DNA of 8,779 nucleotides from JAHCHG01 sp038246645 (GTDB lineage Bacteria; Acidobacteriota; Blastocatellia; Pyrinomonadales; Pyrinomonadaceae), in NCBI GenBank assembly GCA_038246645.1, contig JBBRVS010000230.1, positions 1-8,779 on the forward strand, in the 5' to 3' direction. The position numbers and the translations under genes are program-made. A model generated the notes under the pieces. The model was not told where the DNA came from, did no database searches, and saw only the letters and a program-made list of their open reading frames with translations. Below are positions 1-6,762 of this stretch, in pieces. Position 1 is the first letter of the stretch. Every line of letters starts with the position of its first letter.

Positions 1-121
1 AGCTGTAGCCCTTCCCGACCTCAAATTTGTAATAACTTCTTTGATAAACCTTCTTCTTTTCTCAAGTTGAAGTTGAAAATGACCCGATAAAACCAATGAC
101 CGGTCAGGAAGGGCTACAGCT
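1..121. repeat. Palindromic element with ~20-bp inverted ends
   Basis: The first 15 bases (AGCTGTAGCCCTTCC) are the exact reverse complement of 107-121. After one mismatch the pairing continues for four more bases (17-20 with 102-105). The interior of about 80 bp shows no gene. The right arm also contains a short self-complementary stretch, TGACCGGTCA (97-106). The layout is that of a MITE-like or REP-like dispersed element, but no transposase or target-site duplication can be shown, because the left end coincides with the window edge. A large RNA hairpin at the end of an upstream gene is the alternative; no T-run follows, which argues against a simple intrinsic terminator. Confidence 0.55.
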
Positions 122-196
122 CTGCGCCCGCTTTTCTGACTTTGCAAGAGCCGTACTAAAAAATCCCGAATTTGGTAATCTTTTCCAGACAATTTA

Positions 197-297
197 ATAA
201 GGGAGTAGATAGCCCGAAAGGATTTGATGCAATCGTCATTACAACTGTTTTTAGTCGGAAACAGTTCGGTGCATCGAAGAAAATATCGAGACCTTTT
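197..297 (+). promoter_or_regulatory. yybP-ykoY manganese riboswitch aptamer
   Basis: The hallmark 5' block GGGAGTAG (201-208) and 3' block GAGACCTT (288-295) are both present, with an internal CGTCATTAC (234-242) as in this family. Pairing supports the fold: 199-202 with 292-295, GATA 208-211 with TATC 284-287, a small CC-GAAA-GG hairpin at 214-221, a long arm 224-231 with 270-277 (one G-T), and an apical 8-bp stem AACTGTTT 243-250 with AAACAGTT 259-266. Family knowledge: yybP-ykoY RNAs bind Mn2+ and usually control Mn2+ exporters, P-type ATPases or TerC/Alx membrane proteins. Here a terC-family gene starts 80 nt downstream, which fits. The aptamer looks complete although the gene is broken. 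Confidence 0.87.
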
Positions 298-334
298 GCG
301 ACCCAAACATTTGAGGTCGCAAGGGGTCTTTTCC
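288..334 (+). terminator. Riboswitch expression platform (conditional terminator)
   Basis: Bases 289-303 can pair with 315-329 to form a roughly 15-bp hairpin with two G-T pairs and an 11-nt loop. The T-rich stretch TTTTCCTTTT (329-338) follows. The 5' strand of this hairpin includes 292-295, the same bases that close the aptamer's basal helix, so aptamer and full terminator are mutually exclusive. This predicts an ON switch: Mn2+ stabilises the aptamer and readthrough follows. A further alternative stem, 318-326 with 333-341, could also form. The pairing is seen directly; the switching direction is inferred from it and agrees with known members of the family. Confidence 0.65.
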
Positions 335-376
335 TTTTGCGAAATATTATTTTTTACAAAAGGAACTTTTTCTATT

Positions 377-1391
377 ATGAGTTTATTTCCGTTCGCCGAA
401 TACTGGTGGTTTTATTTGGCATTTACCGCATTTGTGCTGATTTTGCTGTCGCTCGATCTGGGCGTTTTTCACCGCAAGGCACACGCCGTTTCATTTAAGG
501 AAGCAACCGTCCGGAGCATTATCTGGATTTCTCTGGCGATGGTTTTCAATTTTCTGCTTTACCGGTTCGCGCTCTGGAAATTTCCGTAGGACGAGCGTTT
601 GATGAGTCTCCCGGATTTCAATCCCGATCTCGCAGCCTGGACTGTTTCGCTCGAATTTCTTACCGGATATATCGTCGAAAAATCGCTCTCGGTTGATAAT
701 ATTTTTATCTTCGTCATGGTTTTCGCTTATTTTGCGATACCGACCAAATATCAGCACCGCGTTTTATTTTTCGGCATCATCGGCGCACTTGTTTTCCGCG
801 CGATTTTTAATTGCGATGGGTTCGGCACTGATGCAGTTTCACCGGTTAATCTATCTGTTCGGCGGATTTTTAATTATCACGGGGCTTAAAATGATGTTTA
901 TGCCGGACAAGGAAATTGATCCCGAAAAGAATTTTCTGGTCCGGCTTTTCAAGCGGTTTATGCCCGTTACGAACACTCTCGAAGGACAAAACTTTTTTGT
1001 TAAAAAGAATAATGTCTGGTTTGCCACGCCGCTTTTTATCGCGCTTTTGTTTTTGGAATTGACCGATATAATTTTCGCCGTTGATTCCGTTCCGGCGATT
1101 TTTGCTCTAACGAATGAACCGCTGATTGTTTTCACATCGAATATCTTTGCGATTCTCGGCTTGCGCTCGCTGTATTTTATGCTCGCCGGAGCGATTGATA
1201 AATTTTATCTTTTAAAATACGGGCTGTCGGTAATTCTGATCTTTGTCGGGCTGAAAATGGTTTGGCTCAATGATCTGTACGGCGGCAAATTCCCGATTTC
1301 TTATTCGCTCGGAATTATTCTCGGAGTTTTAGGAATTTCAGTCGTATTTTCATTGATTTTTCCGAAAAAAGATTCGATCAAATTGGATTAA
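377..1391 (+). pseudogene. TerC/Alx-family membrane protein, disrupted
   Basis: The conceptual product is a 337-residue TerC-family integral membrane protein, the normal family length. It starts MSLFPFAEYWWF and contains the hallmark LDLGVFHRKAH near residue 26, EKSLSVDN (101-108) with the conserved Asp-Asn, and a second acidic membrane motif ELTDIIFAVDS (from about 227). Codon 71 is an in-frame TAG (587-589) where CAG would fit the context. Near 804-810 one extra T or A shifts the frame: the upstream frame reads GALVFRAIF, and removing one base continues it as IAMGSALMQFHRLIYLFGG. The gene is therefore split into pieces ending at 589 and about 809 with the remainder in the next frame. An AAAAGGA site lies 13 nt before the start. 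TerC/Alx proteins of riboswitch-controlled loci are linked to Mn2+ export. Genuine decay and sequencing error are both possible; family identity is near certain. Confidence 0.85.
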
Positions 1392-1415
1392 AAAATAAAG
1401 ACTGCCAGCTTTGTC

Positions 1416-1448
1416 AGGCAAGGAAATGGTGAAATTTCCTTGCCTTTT
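1416..1448 (+). terminator. Strong intrinsic terminator after terC
   Basis: Bases 1416-1427 (AGGCAAGGAAAT) pair perfectly with 1434-1445 as a 12-bp stem with a six-base loop (GGTGAA), followed by TTTT at 1445-1448. It sits 25 nt after the terC stop codon and 56 nt before the next start, so it separates the riboswitch-terC unit from the VWA gene. Confidence 0.85.
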
Positions 1449-1503
1449 ATTTAAATATTTTCCGGCAAATAATGTAGAATAAAAAAGCATTTCTAAAATT
1501 ATT

Positions 1504-2505
1504 ATGAAAAATCTTTTTTTTATTCTGTTATTTTGTTTGATCTTATCGGCAAATTTGTTCGGGCAGGAAACCGAAACCGAAGATATTATTGAAATTGAAA
1601 CACGTCTGGTCAGCGTTCCGGTGATGATCAGCGACCGCAACGGGCGTTTTGTTTCGGGTTTGAAAGTGCAGGATTTTACGATTTTTCAAGACGGCGTTCA
1701 GCAGGAAATCGCCTTTTTCGCCGACGGTTCGGAACCGATCAATGTTGCTTTGCTGCTCGATACGAGTTACAGCACATCGGAAGTTATAGACAAAATCAAA
1801 AACGCCGCGCTCGATTTTGTCAGGCTGCTGAAAAAAGATGACCGGACAACAATTATAAGTTTTGATACTGACGTTAAAATTTTGAGCGGACTTACTTCTG
1901 ACAGAAACGAATTGTCCAGAGCGATAAATGCGGCAAAGGTCGAAAATGTCAGCGGAACGGTGATGCGAAAAACGGTTAATGATGTTCTCGACTCCTTGTT
2001 TGCCGATGTAAAAGGGCGCAAAGCCGTTATTTTGTTGACTGACGGCAAAGATTTCGGCAGCCGGATTTCCGAACAGGAATTGCTTTATAATTTGGAAGAA
2101 TCCGACGTTTTGGTTTATTCGATTTTTTATTTGACCGAATTGGCAAAATATAATCAATTCGATCCGGCAAAAATAAACAGCCGGATGACGAAAAATGTTC
2201 CCGGCGCGGGCGTTCAGCGCAGTGAAGCAAACCTTAGAAGAATCGAACAAATAACAAAACAAAACCGGGAAGCAACCGAATATCTCAACAAAATGTCGGA
2301 TTTAACCGCCGGACGTTTTTACGAACGCGACGTAACCGATTTAAGAGACACCTTTCGAATAATTGTTGATGAACTCAGAAACCAATACCGCATCGGATTT
2401 TATCCGCCGGACGATGAAAAAAAAGGGAAAGTTCATCAAATAAAAGTAAATGTGACGCGGAAAAATGTTGTTGTCCGGGCGCGAAAAACCTATCGTTCCC
2501 GGTAA
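1504..2505 (+). CDS. Exported VWFA-related domain protein
   Basis: This 333-residue protein begins with a Sec-type signal peptide (MKN, then a hydrophobic run to about residue 20, likely cleaved near LFG/QE). A short beta region follows (TRLVSVPVMISDRNGRFVSG, 33-52) ending in a DFTIFQDGVQQEI segment, then a von Willebrand A fold. The MIDAS metal site is visible: DTSYS (86-90), Thr152 and the LLTDGKD Asp180. The C-terminal segment LRNQYRIGFYPP (291-302) and the following beta strands are typical of the acidobacterial VWFA-related family. The presumed role is metal-dependent binding of protein or surface ligands outside the inner membrane; no substrate can be named. A terminator isolates it from the gene upstream and 479 nt separate it from the gene downstream, so it is probably transcribed alone. 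No clear Shine-Dalgarno precedes the ATG; the start is chosen because it gives a complete signal peptide. Confidence 0.88.
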   Translation: MKNLFFILLFCLILSANLFGQETETEDIIEIETRLVSVPVMISDRNGRFVSGLKVQDFTIFQDGVQQEIAFFADGSEPINVALLLDTSYSTSEVIDKIKNAALDFVRLLKKDDRTTIISFDTDVKILSGLTSDRNELSRAINAAKVENVSGTVMRKTVNDVLDSLFADVKGRKAVILLTDGKDFGSRISEQELLYNLEESDVLVYSIFYLTELAKYNQFDPAKINSRMTKNVPGAGVQRSEANLRRIEQITKQNREATEYLNKMSDLTAGRFYERDVTDLRDTFRIIVDELRNQYRIGFYPPDDEKKGKVHQIKVNVTRKNVVVRARKTYRSR

Positions 2506-2534
2506 ATAAGGATTTTCAATAATTGATTAGGTCA

Positions 2535-2687
2535 AGGACTGGAGCGCAAGCGTCCCGCTTGCCTGCGCGTTCAAGCGGAGAACAGGCGCATTGCTTGATT
2601 TATCCAAAACTTTTTTGTTACCGAAAGTTGTGAGCGCGTCTTGCTTTGGCTCGCCGCGGGCAAGCGGGACGCTCGCGCTCAAGTCCT
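2535..2687. repeat. 153-bp element with 29-bp inverted ends
   Basis: Bases 2535-2563 match the reverse complement of 2659-2687 at 27 of 29 positions, with a common core AGCGTCCCGCTTGCC. The interior of about 95 bp has no convincing gene. It also contains a small stem (GCCTG 2561-2565 with CAGGC 2583-2587) and two similar direct tracts (GCGCATTGCTT near 2587 and GCGCGTCTTGCTT near 2634). It is GC-rich against an AT-rich surround, which suggests an inserted mobile or dispersed element rather than local sequence. It follows the VWA gene by 29 nt and might also act as a transcript-end hairpin, though no T-run follows. Confidence 0.65.
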
Positions 2688-2984
2688 AAGTCAGTTACAG
2701 ATTTTTAATAATTTCCCGTATTCCAAAGCTGTAATTTGAAAAACTAAAAGATAAACATTATTGAGAAATTAAAAATTTCATTTCAAAGATTAGCTATGAA
2801 ATACTTAATTTCCCGGTTTTTTGTTTATTTAACTAAAAAAAACAAAAACATTTGCCTGTTTACTAAAAAAAACCGCCTTAATTCTTTACATACTCGCTGC
2901 AATATATTATTTTTTATGTTTGCACCCTCGAAAATCTCTTCAAACAAATCTGTTGTGGAATTTTTCAATAATTAAATAAAATTT
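2688..2984. other. AT-rich non-coding leader before peroxidase gene
   Basis: No gene is visible in this 297-nt stretch. Two near-identical tracts, TTTAACTAAAAAAAAC (2828-2843) and GTTTACTAAAAAAAAC (2858-2873), lie 30 bp apart. An imperfect inverted repeat ATTTCAT/ATGAAAT (2775-2781 with 2796-2802) lies upstream of them. TTTACA (2885-2890) followed 16 bases later by TTATTT (2907-2912) is a weak sigma-70-like candidate promoter for the downstream gene. The two A-tracts, about three helical turns apart, could be a regulator or nucleoid-protein site or an upstream promoter element; this is inference only. No Shine-Dalgarno is seen before the ATG at 2985. Confidence 0.4.
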
Positions 2985-5807
2985 ATGAATGTCCAAATTA
3001 TTAAACTTGTAGTTATTGCATTTTTTGTGTTACCCGTCCTTTTATTTTCAAATAATTTTTTTTCCGAAAGGGTTGTCGAAGGAAATACCGGCGGAGTTGC
3101 GCCGTCAATTCCGACAAATCTGACGGCAACGGATAATCAGTATTACAATAAGGTCGGGCTTCATTGGGATACGATTCGCGGTGCGACAATTTATCGAATA
3201 TTTCGCAGTTCTTCCAATAATTCGTCAGCGGCAACAGATGTCGGGACAACCGCGGCAAATTATTTTTTTGATACGAGTGCCGAAGAAGGTCAAATCTATT
3301 TTTACTGGGTTCGCGCCGAAAACGGCTCGGCAGTCAGCGGATTGAGTATAGCGGATCAGGGAATGCGCGGCATCGGAAGTTTTGTTCCCGGAGCGTTCAG
3401 TTTATTGGAACCGCCCGTTGCACCTGCCGGAAATGAGATGACCGCCGCCAAAGCAACGCTCGGAAAAACACTTTTTTGGGATGAACAACTTTCTTCGACC
3501 AGAACTGTTTCCTGCGGAACTTGTCATCAATCTAATTCCGGCGGTTCAGACCCGCGCACGCGTACAACTCCGGTCGGTTCGATAAATCCCGGACCTGACA
3601 ACCAGTTTAATACACCGGACGATATTTTCGGCTCGCAGGGCGTTCCGAGCAATAATGCCGACGGAACTTATAATTTTTCAAATCTGTTCGGTTTGAGAAA
3701 TCAAGTTACGGCGCGTAAAGCTCCGTCTTATTTAAATGCCGGATATTCACCCAACGGTTTATTTTGGGACGGTCGCGCTTCGGATACGTTTCGTGATCCG
3801 ATCACAAATGCCATTATTCTGCCAAGCGGCGCATCGCTCGAAAGTCAGGTGCTGGGTCCGCCCGTCAATGCTTTTGAAATGTCTCACGCGGGCAGAGATT
3901 GGAGCAATATTGCTGGTAGAATCGCTGCTTCAAAACCGCTGGCAGTTGCCGCCGAAGTTCAGCCGTCTTTAAGAAATTGGATTGACGGCAGAACTTATCC
4001 GCAATTATTCGAAGAAGCCTTCGGCTCGGCGGAAGTTACGCCGGCGCGAATCGCGATGGCGATTGCGACGCACGAAAGAACACTTTTTAGCGATCAAACT
4101 CCGCTTGACCGGGCAATTACGCAACTCGAACCGCTCAAAAGCGGGGAAGAAATCGGACAACAACTTTTCGTCCAACTTCAATGCAATGTCTGTCATGACG
4201 GTGCGCTTTTGACCGATCACAATTTTCATAATATCGGCGTTCGTCCGCAAAGTGATGATTCAGGCAGATTTGCCGTGACGAATGTTGAGGCAGACCGGGC
4301 GAAATTTAAAACTCCGCCGCTCAGAAACGGTGAGCTGCACGCGACCTTTCTGCATAACGGACGTTTTTCCACGATGGAAGAAGTTGTCGAATTTTATAAC
4401 CGCGGCGGAGATTTTGATGCGCCGAATATTGATCGCGCACTTATTCGTCCGCTTAATCTGGCGGAAGAACAAAAAGCCAGCCTGACTGCCTTCTTAAAAC
4501 GCCCGATGACCGATGATCGCGTCAGAAATGAACTGCCGCCCTTTGATAAACCGAAACTTTTTTCGGAATCTGTCAGAGTTCCGCAAATTACGGGAACAGG
4601 CAGAGCCGGGTCGGGCGGACAAATCCCGCAAGTTACAGCAATTGAACCGCCGGTTGTCGGAAATCCGAGTTTTACCGTCGGAGTTTCAAACTCTTTAGGA
4701 AATTCGCAAGCAGTTTTGGCAATTGATTCAAGTGATCCGGGAACTGCCTCGATTCCGGCAGCGGCAGGTTTTGCGCGGCTGAATATGCAGCTTTCCGGCG
4801 CAGGTGCGGGAAATGGTTTCGGTTCGTTCAGTATTTCGATTCCGAATAATCCGGCATTGATCGGTCAGACATTTTACGGGCGTTGGTACATCACCGATGC
4901 GGGCGCGGCAGGCGGCTTTTCATATTCTCCGATGTTTAAATTTACCGTTTTCGGGCAAGCGTCAAACCTCAGCAAACCGCACGCAGATTTTGACGGCGAC
5001 GGCAAAACCGATATTTCTATTTTTCGCCAATCAGCCGGTCAATGGTGGTATTTGCGCTCAAGCGACGGCGGAAATCGTGCTTTTCAATTCGGGGCTTCGA
5101 CCGATAAAATCGTGCCGGCAGATTACACCGGCGACGGCAAAACCGACATCACCATCTTCCGTCCTTCGTCGGGTGAATGGTTTGTTTTAAGATCGGAAGA
5201 TTTCTCTTTTTATTCATTCCCGTTCGGCACAAACGGCGATATTCCGATTGCCGGCGATTATGATTCCGACGGCAAAGCCGATACGACTGTTTTTCGACCG
5301 TCAAACGCGACTTGGTACACAAATGCTTCATCTCAAGGATTTTTAATTCGCACATTCGGGGCGACGGGCGATATTCCGCAAGTTGGGGATTTCGACGGCG
5401 ACGGATTGAGTGATTTAGCCGTCTTCCGTCCGAATGGTGCAAATGCCGAATGGTGGTTATTTCGTTCGAGTCAAGGTGCATACGTTACCCAATTCGGTTT
5501 GGCAACAGACAAACCCGTAGTCGGCGATTATACCGGCGACGGCAAAACCGACATTGCCATTTTTCGTCCGTCGTCGGGTGAATGGTTTATCCTGAGAAGT
5601 GAAGATTCTTCGTTTTATTCATATCCATTCGGAAACTCGACCGATATTCCTGCGCCCGGCGATTATGATGGCGACGGAAATACGGATGTTGCTGTTTACA
5701 GACCAGCTGCCGGCACCTGGTATATAAATACTTCAAGCAGCGGAGTCCAAATTGTCGGATTCGGTGCAAACAACGATTATCCGGTTCCGGCGGCGTTTGT
5801 TCCGTAA
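2985..5807 (+). CDS. Exported di-heme cytochrome c peroxidase/FG-GAP fusion
   Basis: This 940-residue protein starts with a hydrophobic export segment (residues 5-22). A fibronectin III-like domain follows (about 40-125: IPTNLTATD, VGLHWDT, IYFYWVRAENG). Residues 150-510 form a MauG/CcpA-type di-heme peroxidase: FWDEQLSS (164-171), first heme site CGTCH (177-181), WDGRASD (261-267), NAFEMSH (296-301), second heme site CNVCH (400-404), KTPPLRN (442-448) and FLHNGRF (455-461) before EEVVEFYNRGG. The family reduces H2O2 or oxidises partner proteins or substrates in the periplasm. A beta-rich, Gly/Ala-rich domain (545-657) ends GRWYITDAGAAGG...FTVFG. The C-terminus holds six ~45-residue FG-GAP-like repeats starting at Asp668, 713, 758, 802, 848 and 893, each with a DxDxDG-like loop and FRPS...W, probably Ca2+-binding. 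Classical CcpA is about 300-350 residues, so this is an extended surface or periplasmic form. The electron donor and substrate are unknown. It appears to be monocistronic. Confidence 0.9.
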   Translation: MNVQIIKLVVIAFFVLPVLLFSNNFFSERVVEGNTGGVAPSIPTNLTATDNQYYNKVGLHWDTIRGATIYRIFRSSSNNSSAATDVGTTAANYFFDTSAEEGQIYFYWVRAENGSAVSGLSIADQGMRGIGSFVPGAFSLLEPPVAPAGNEMTAAKATLGKTLFWDEQLSSTRTVSCGTCHQSNSGGSDPRTRTTPVGSINPGPDNQFNTPDDIFGSQGVPSNNADGTYNFSNLFGLRNQVTARKAPSYLNAGYSPNGLFWDGRASDTFRDPITNAIILPSGASLESQVLGPPVNAFEMSHAGRDWSNIAGRIAASKPLAVAAEVQPSLRNWIDGRTYPQLFEEAFGSAEVTPARIAMAIATHERTLFSDQTPLDRAITQLEPLKSGEEIGQQLFVQLQCNVCHDGALLTDHNFHNIGVRPQSDDSGRFAVTNVEADRAKFKTPPLRNGELHATFLHNGRFSTMEEVVEFYNRGGDFDAPNIDRALIRPLNLAEEQKASLTAFLKRPMTDDRVRNELPPFDKPKLFSESVRVPQITGTGRAGSGGQIPQVTAIEPPVVGNPSFTVGVSNSLGNSQAVLAIDSSDPGTASIPAAAGFARLNMQLSGAGAGNGFGSFSISIPNNPALIGQTFYGRWYITDAGAAGGFSYSPMFKFTVFGQASNLSKPHADFDGDGKTDISIFRQSAGQWWYLRSSDGGNRAFQFGASTDKIVPADYTGDGKTDITIFRPSSGEWFVLRSEDFSFYSFPFGTNGDIPIAGDYDSDGKADTTVFRPSNATWYTNASSQGFLIRTFGATGDIPQVGDFDGDGLSDLAVFRPNGANAEWWLFRSSQGAYVTQFGLATDKPVVGDYTGDGKTDIAIFRPSSGEWFILRSEDSSFYSYPFGNSTDIPAPGDYDGDGNTDVAVYRPAAGTWYINTSSSGVQIVGFGANNDYPVPAAFVP
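4986..5801 (+). repeat. Coding tandem repeats: three-repeat block, duplicated
   Basis: Six FG-GAP-like repeats of 44-46 codons form two blocks of three (about 4986-5387 and 5388-5801). Repeat 2 matches 5, 3 matches 6, and 1 resembles 4 (WWYLRSS and WWLFRSS) better than neighbours resemble each other. At DNA level, 5121-5149 and 5526-5554 differ at one base of 29 and lie 405 bp apart, exactly 135 codons. A fairly recent in-frame duplication of a three-repeat block explains this. Confidence 0.75.
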
Positions 5808-5826
5808 AATTATGGACAAATAGAAG

Positions 5827-5863
5827 AAAAGAACTGAAATCTCAAATTGATTTCAGTTCTTTT
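5827..5863. terminator. Bidirectional intrinsic terminator between converging genes
   Basis: GAACTGAAAT (5831-5840) pairs perfectly with ATTTCAGTTC (5850-5859), with one extra C-G pair closing a 7-nt loop. An A-run precedes the stem (5827-5830) and a T-run follows it (5860-5865), so both strands carry stem plus T-tract. It lies 20 nt after the peroxidase stop and 43 nt after the ksgA stop on the other strand, so it can end both transcripts. Confidence 0.85.
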
Positions 5864-5905
5864 TTGACGATTTTCCCGATTTTTTGTTTTAGATATTCTC
5901 TTTGT

Positions 5906-6754
5906 TCATTCATTTTCAGCTATATGATTTATTAATTTTTGCCATTCATCCAAACTTAAGGTTTCCGCCCGGCGATTTGGCTGGATTTCGACTTTTTCCA
6001 AGATTTTACTTAAACCGCCTTTTTTTTCAAATTTGATTTTCAGACTTTCATCGCCGTTTTTTAAATTATTCAAAATCGTCTTTCTCTTTTGCATAAAGCC
6101 CAGACTGACAATTTCGCGAAATAATTTTTCGTCTTTTATTTCAAATCCTTCATTTTTTGGCGTTATCAGACGCGCAATTGAACTCCAGACCTTCGGTACC
6201 GGGCGAAAGGCATTCGGTGGAACGTCAAAAAGTTTTTCGGCTATTAAATTCGCCTGAACCAGAACTGATAAAAAACCACGCTCCTTGGTTCCGACCTCAG
6301 CCGTAATTCTTTCGACGACTTCCCTCTGAAACATCAGAATCATTTCGGTAAAACATTTCCGATATTCGATAAGTTTTTGCAGAATTGCGGTTGAAATATT
6401 GTAAGGCAGATTTGCAACCAGTTTAGCGGATTTGTGATTTGCGACGTTTGATTGGCGATTGTTTGAAAGCAAATTCTCAAAATCAATTTTCAGGGCATCT
6501 TGGTCAACTAATTGAAAATTATCATATTTAGCGAATTTTTCCTGTAAAACCGGAATCAAATCTCTGTCCAGTTCAATCGCAATAACATCTGCGCCGGACT
6601 GGATCAATCTTTCGGTCAACGCGCCTCGACCGGCACCGATTTCGATAATTGTTTCGCCTTTTTGCGAATTTAAGGCTCGGATTATTTTTTCAACATAATT
6701 TAGATCAACCAGAAAATTTTGCCCGAAGGATTTTTTTGCAAAAGGCTTTTTCAT
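5906..6754 (-). CDS. ksgA: 16S rRNA (adenine1518-N6/adenine1519-N6)-dimethyltransferase
   Basis: This is KsgA/RsmA, which uses S-adenosylmethionine to dimethylate two adjacent adenines in the 3'-terminal helix of 16S rRNA during small-subunit assembly. With the start at 6754 the protein has 282 residues, normal for the family. Visible motifs are KKSFGQNFLVD (7-17), the SAM-binding loop IIEIGAGRGALTERL (36-50), the acidic IELDRDL (60-66), DALKID (86-91), the catalytic NLPYNIST (115-122) and FQREVVERI (142-150). Reading upstream would add 18 residues to an alternative ATG at 6808, but these are translated from heptamer repeats and are not family sequence, so the ATG before KKPFAKKSFGQNF is preferred. 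No Shine-Dalgarno is seen. Residues 98-109 look like a repeat-derived insertion before the NLPY strand. The gene follows ribD by 120 nt on the same strand and probably shares its transcript. Confidence 0.95.
   Translation of the reverse strand: MKKPFAKKSFGQNFLVDLNYVEKIIRALNSQKGETIIEIGAGRGALTERLIQSGADVIAIELDRDLIPVLQEKFAKYDNFQLVDQDALKIDFENLLSNNRQSNVANHKSAKLVANLPYNISTAILQKLIEYRKCFTEMILMFQREVVERITAEVGTKERGFLSVLVQANLIAEKLFDVPPNAFRPVPKVWSSIARLITPKNEGFEIKDEKLFREIVSLGFMQKRKTILNNLKNGDESLKIKFEKKGGLSKILEKVEIQPNRRAETLSLDEWQKLINHIAENE
6426..6460 (-). repeat. Heptamer-periodic tract inside ksgA
   Basis: On the minus strand this reads as five 7-base units: AATCGCC, AATCAAA, CGTCGCA, AATCACA, AATCCGC. Four of the five start with AATC. 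It encodes roughly RQSNVANHKSA, just before the KLVANLPY strand of KsgA, where the family normally has a short variable loop. The 7-bp period matches the repeat style of the array just upstream of ksgA, though the sequence differs. The periodicity is seen; the repeat-insertion origin is inferred. Confidence 0.45.
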
Positions 6755-6762
6755 AACAATTA

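Noticed and set aside
172..498. Open frames across the riboswitch (172-498, and an upstream start at 224 for terC)
   Set aside because: The region is explained by the aptamer and terminator; TerC family similarity begins only at the ATG at 377.
1440..1480. TTGCCT (1440-1445) with TAGAAT (1475-1480) as the promoter of the VWA gene
   Set aside because: The spacing is 29 bases, and the -35-like hexamer lies inside the terminator stem.
1543..2262. A 239-codon open frame antisense to the VWA gene
   Set aside because: The product is Phe/Asn/Gln-rich with no recognisable domain, and it lies wholly opposite a gene with a signal peptide and MIDAS motif.
2703..2984. A small gene in the AT-rich gap
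   Set aside because: No frame with a plausible start, ribosome site and protein-like composition was found.
3013..5769. Several short open frames inside the peroxidase gene on both strands
   Set aside because: They are shadows of a 940-codon gene with clear domains; their products lack motifs and signals.
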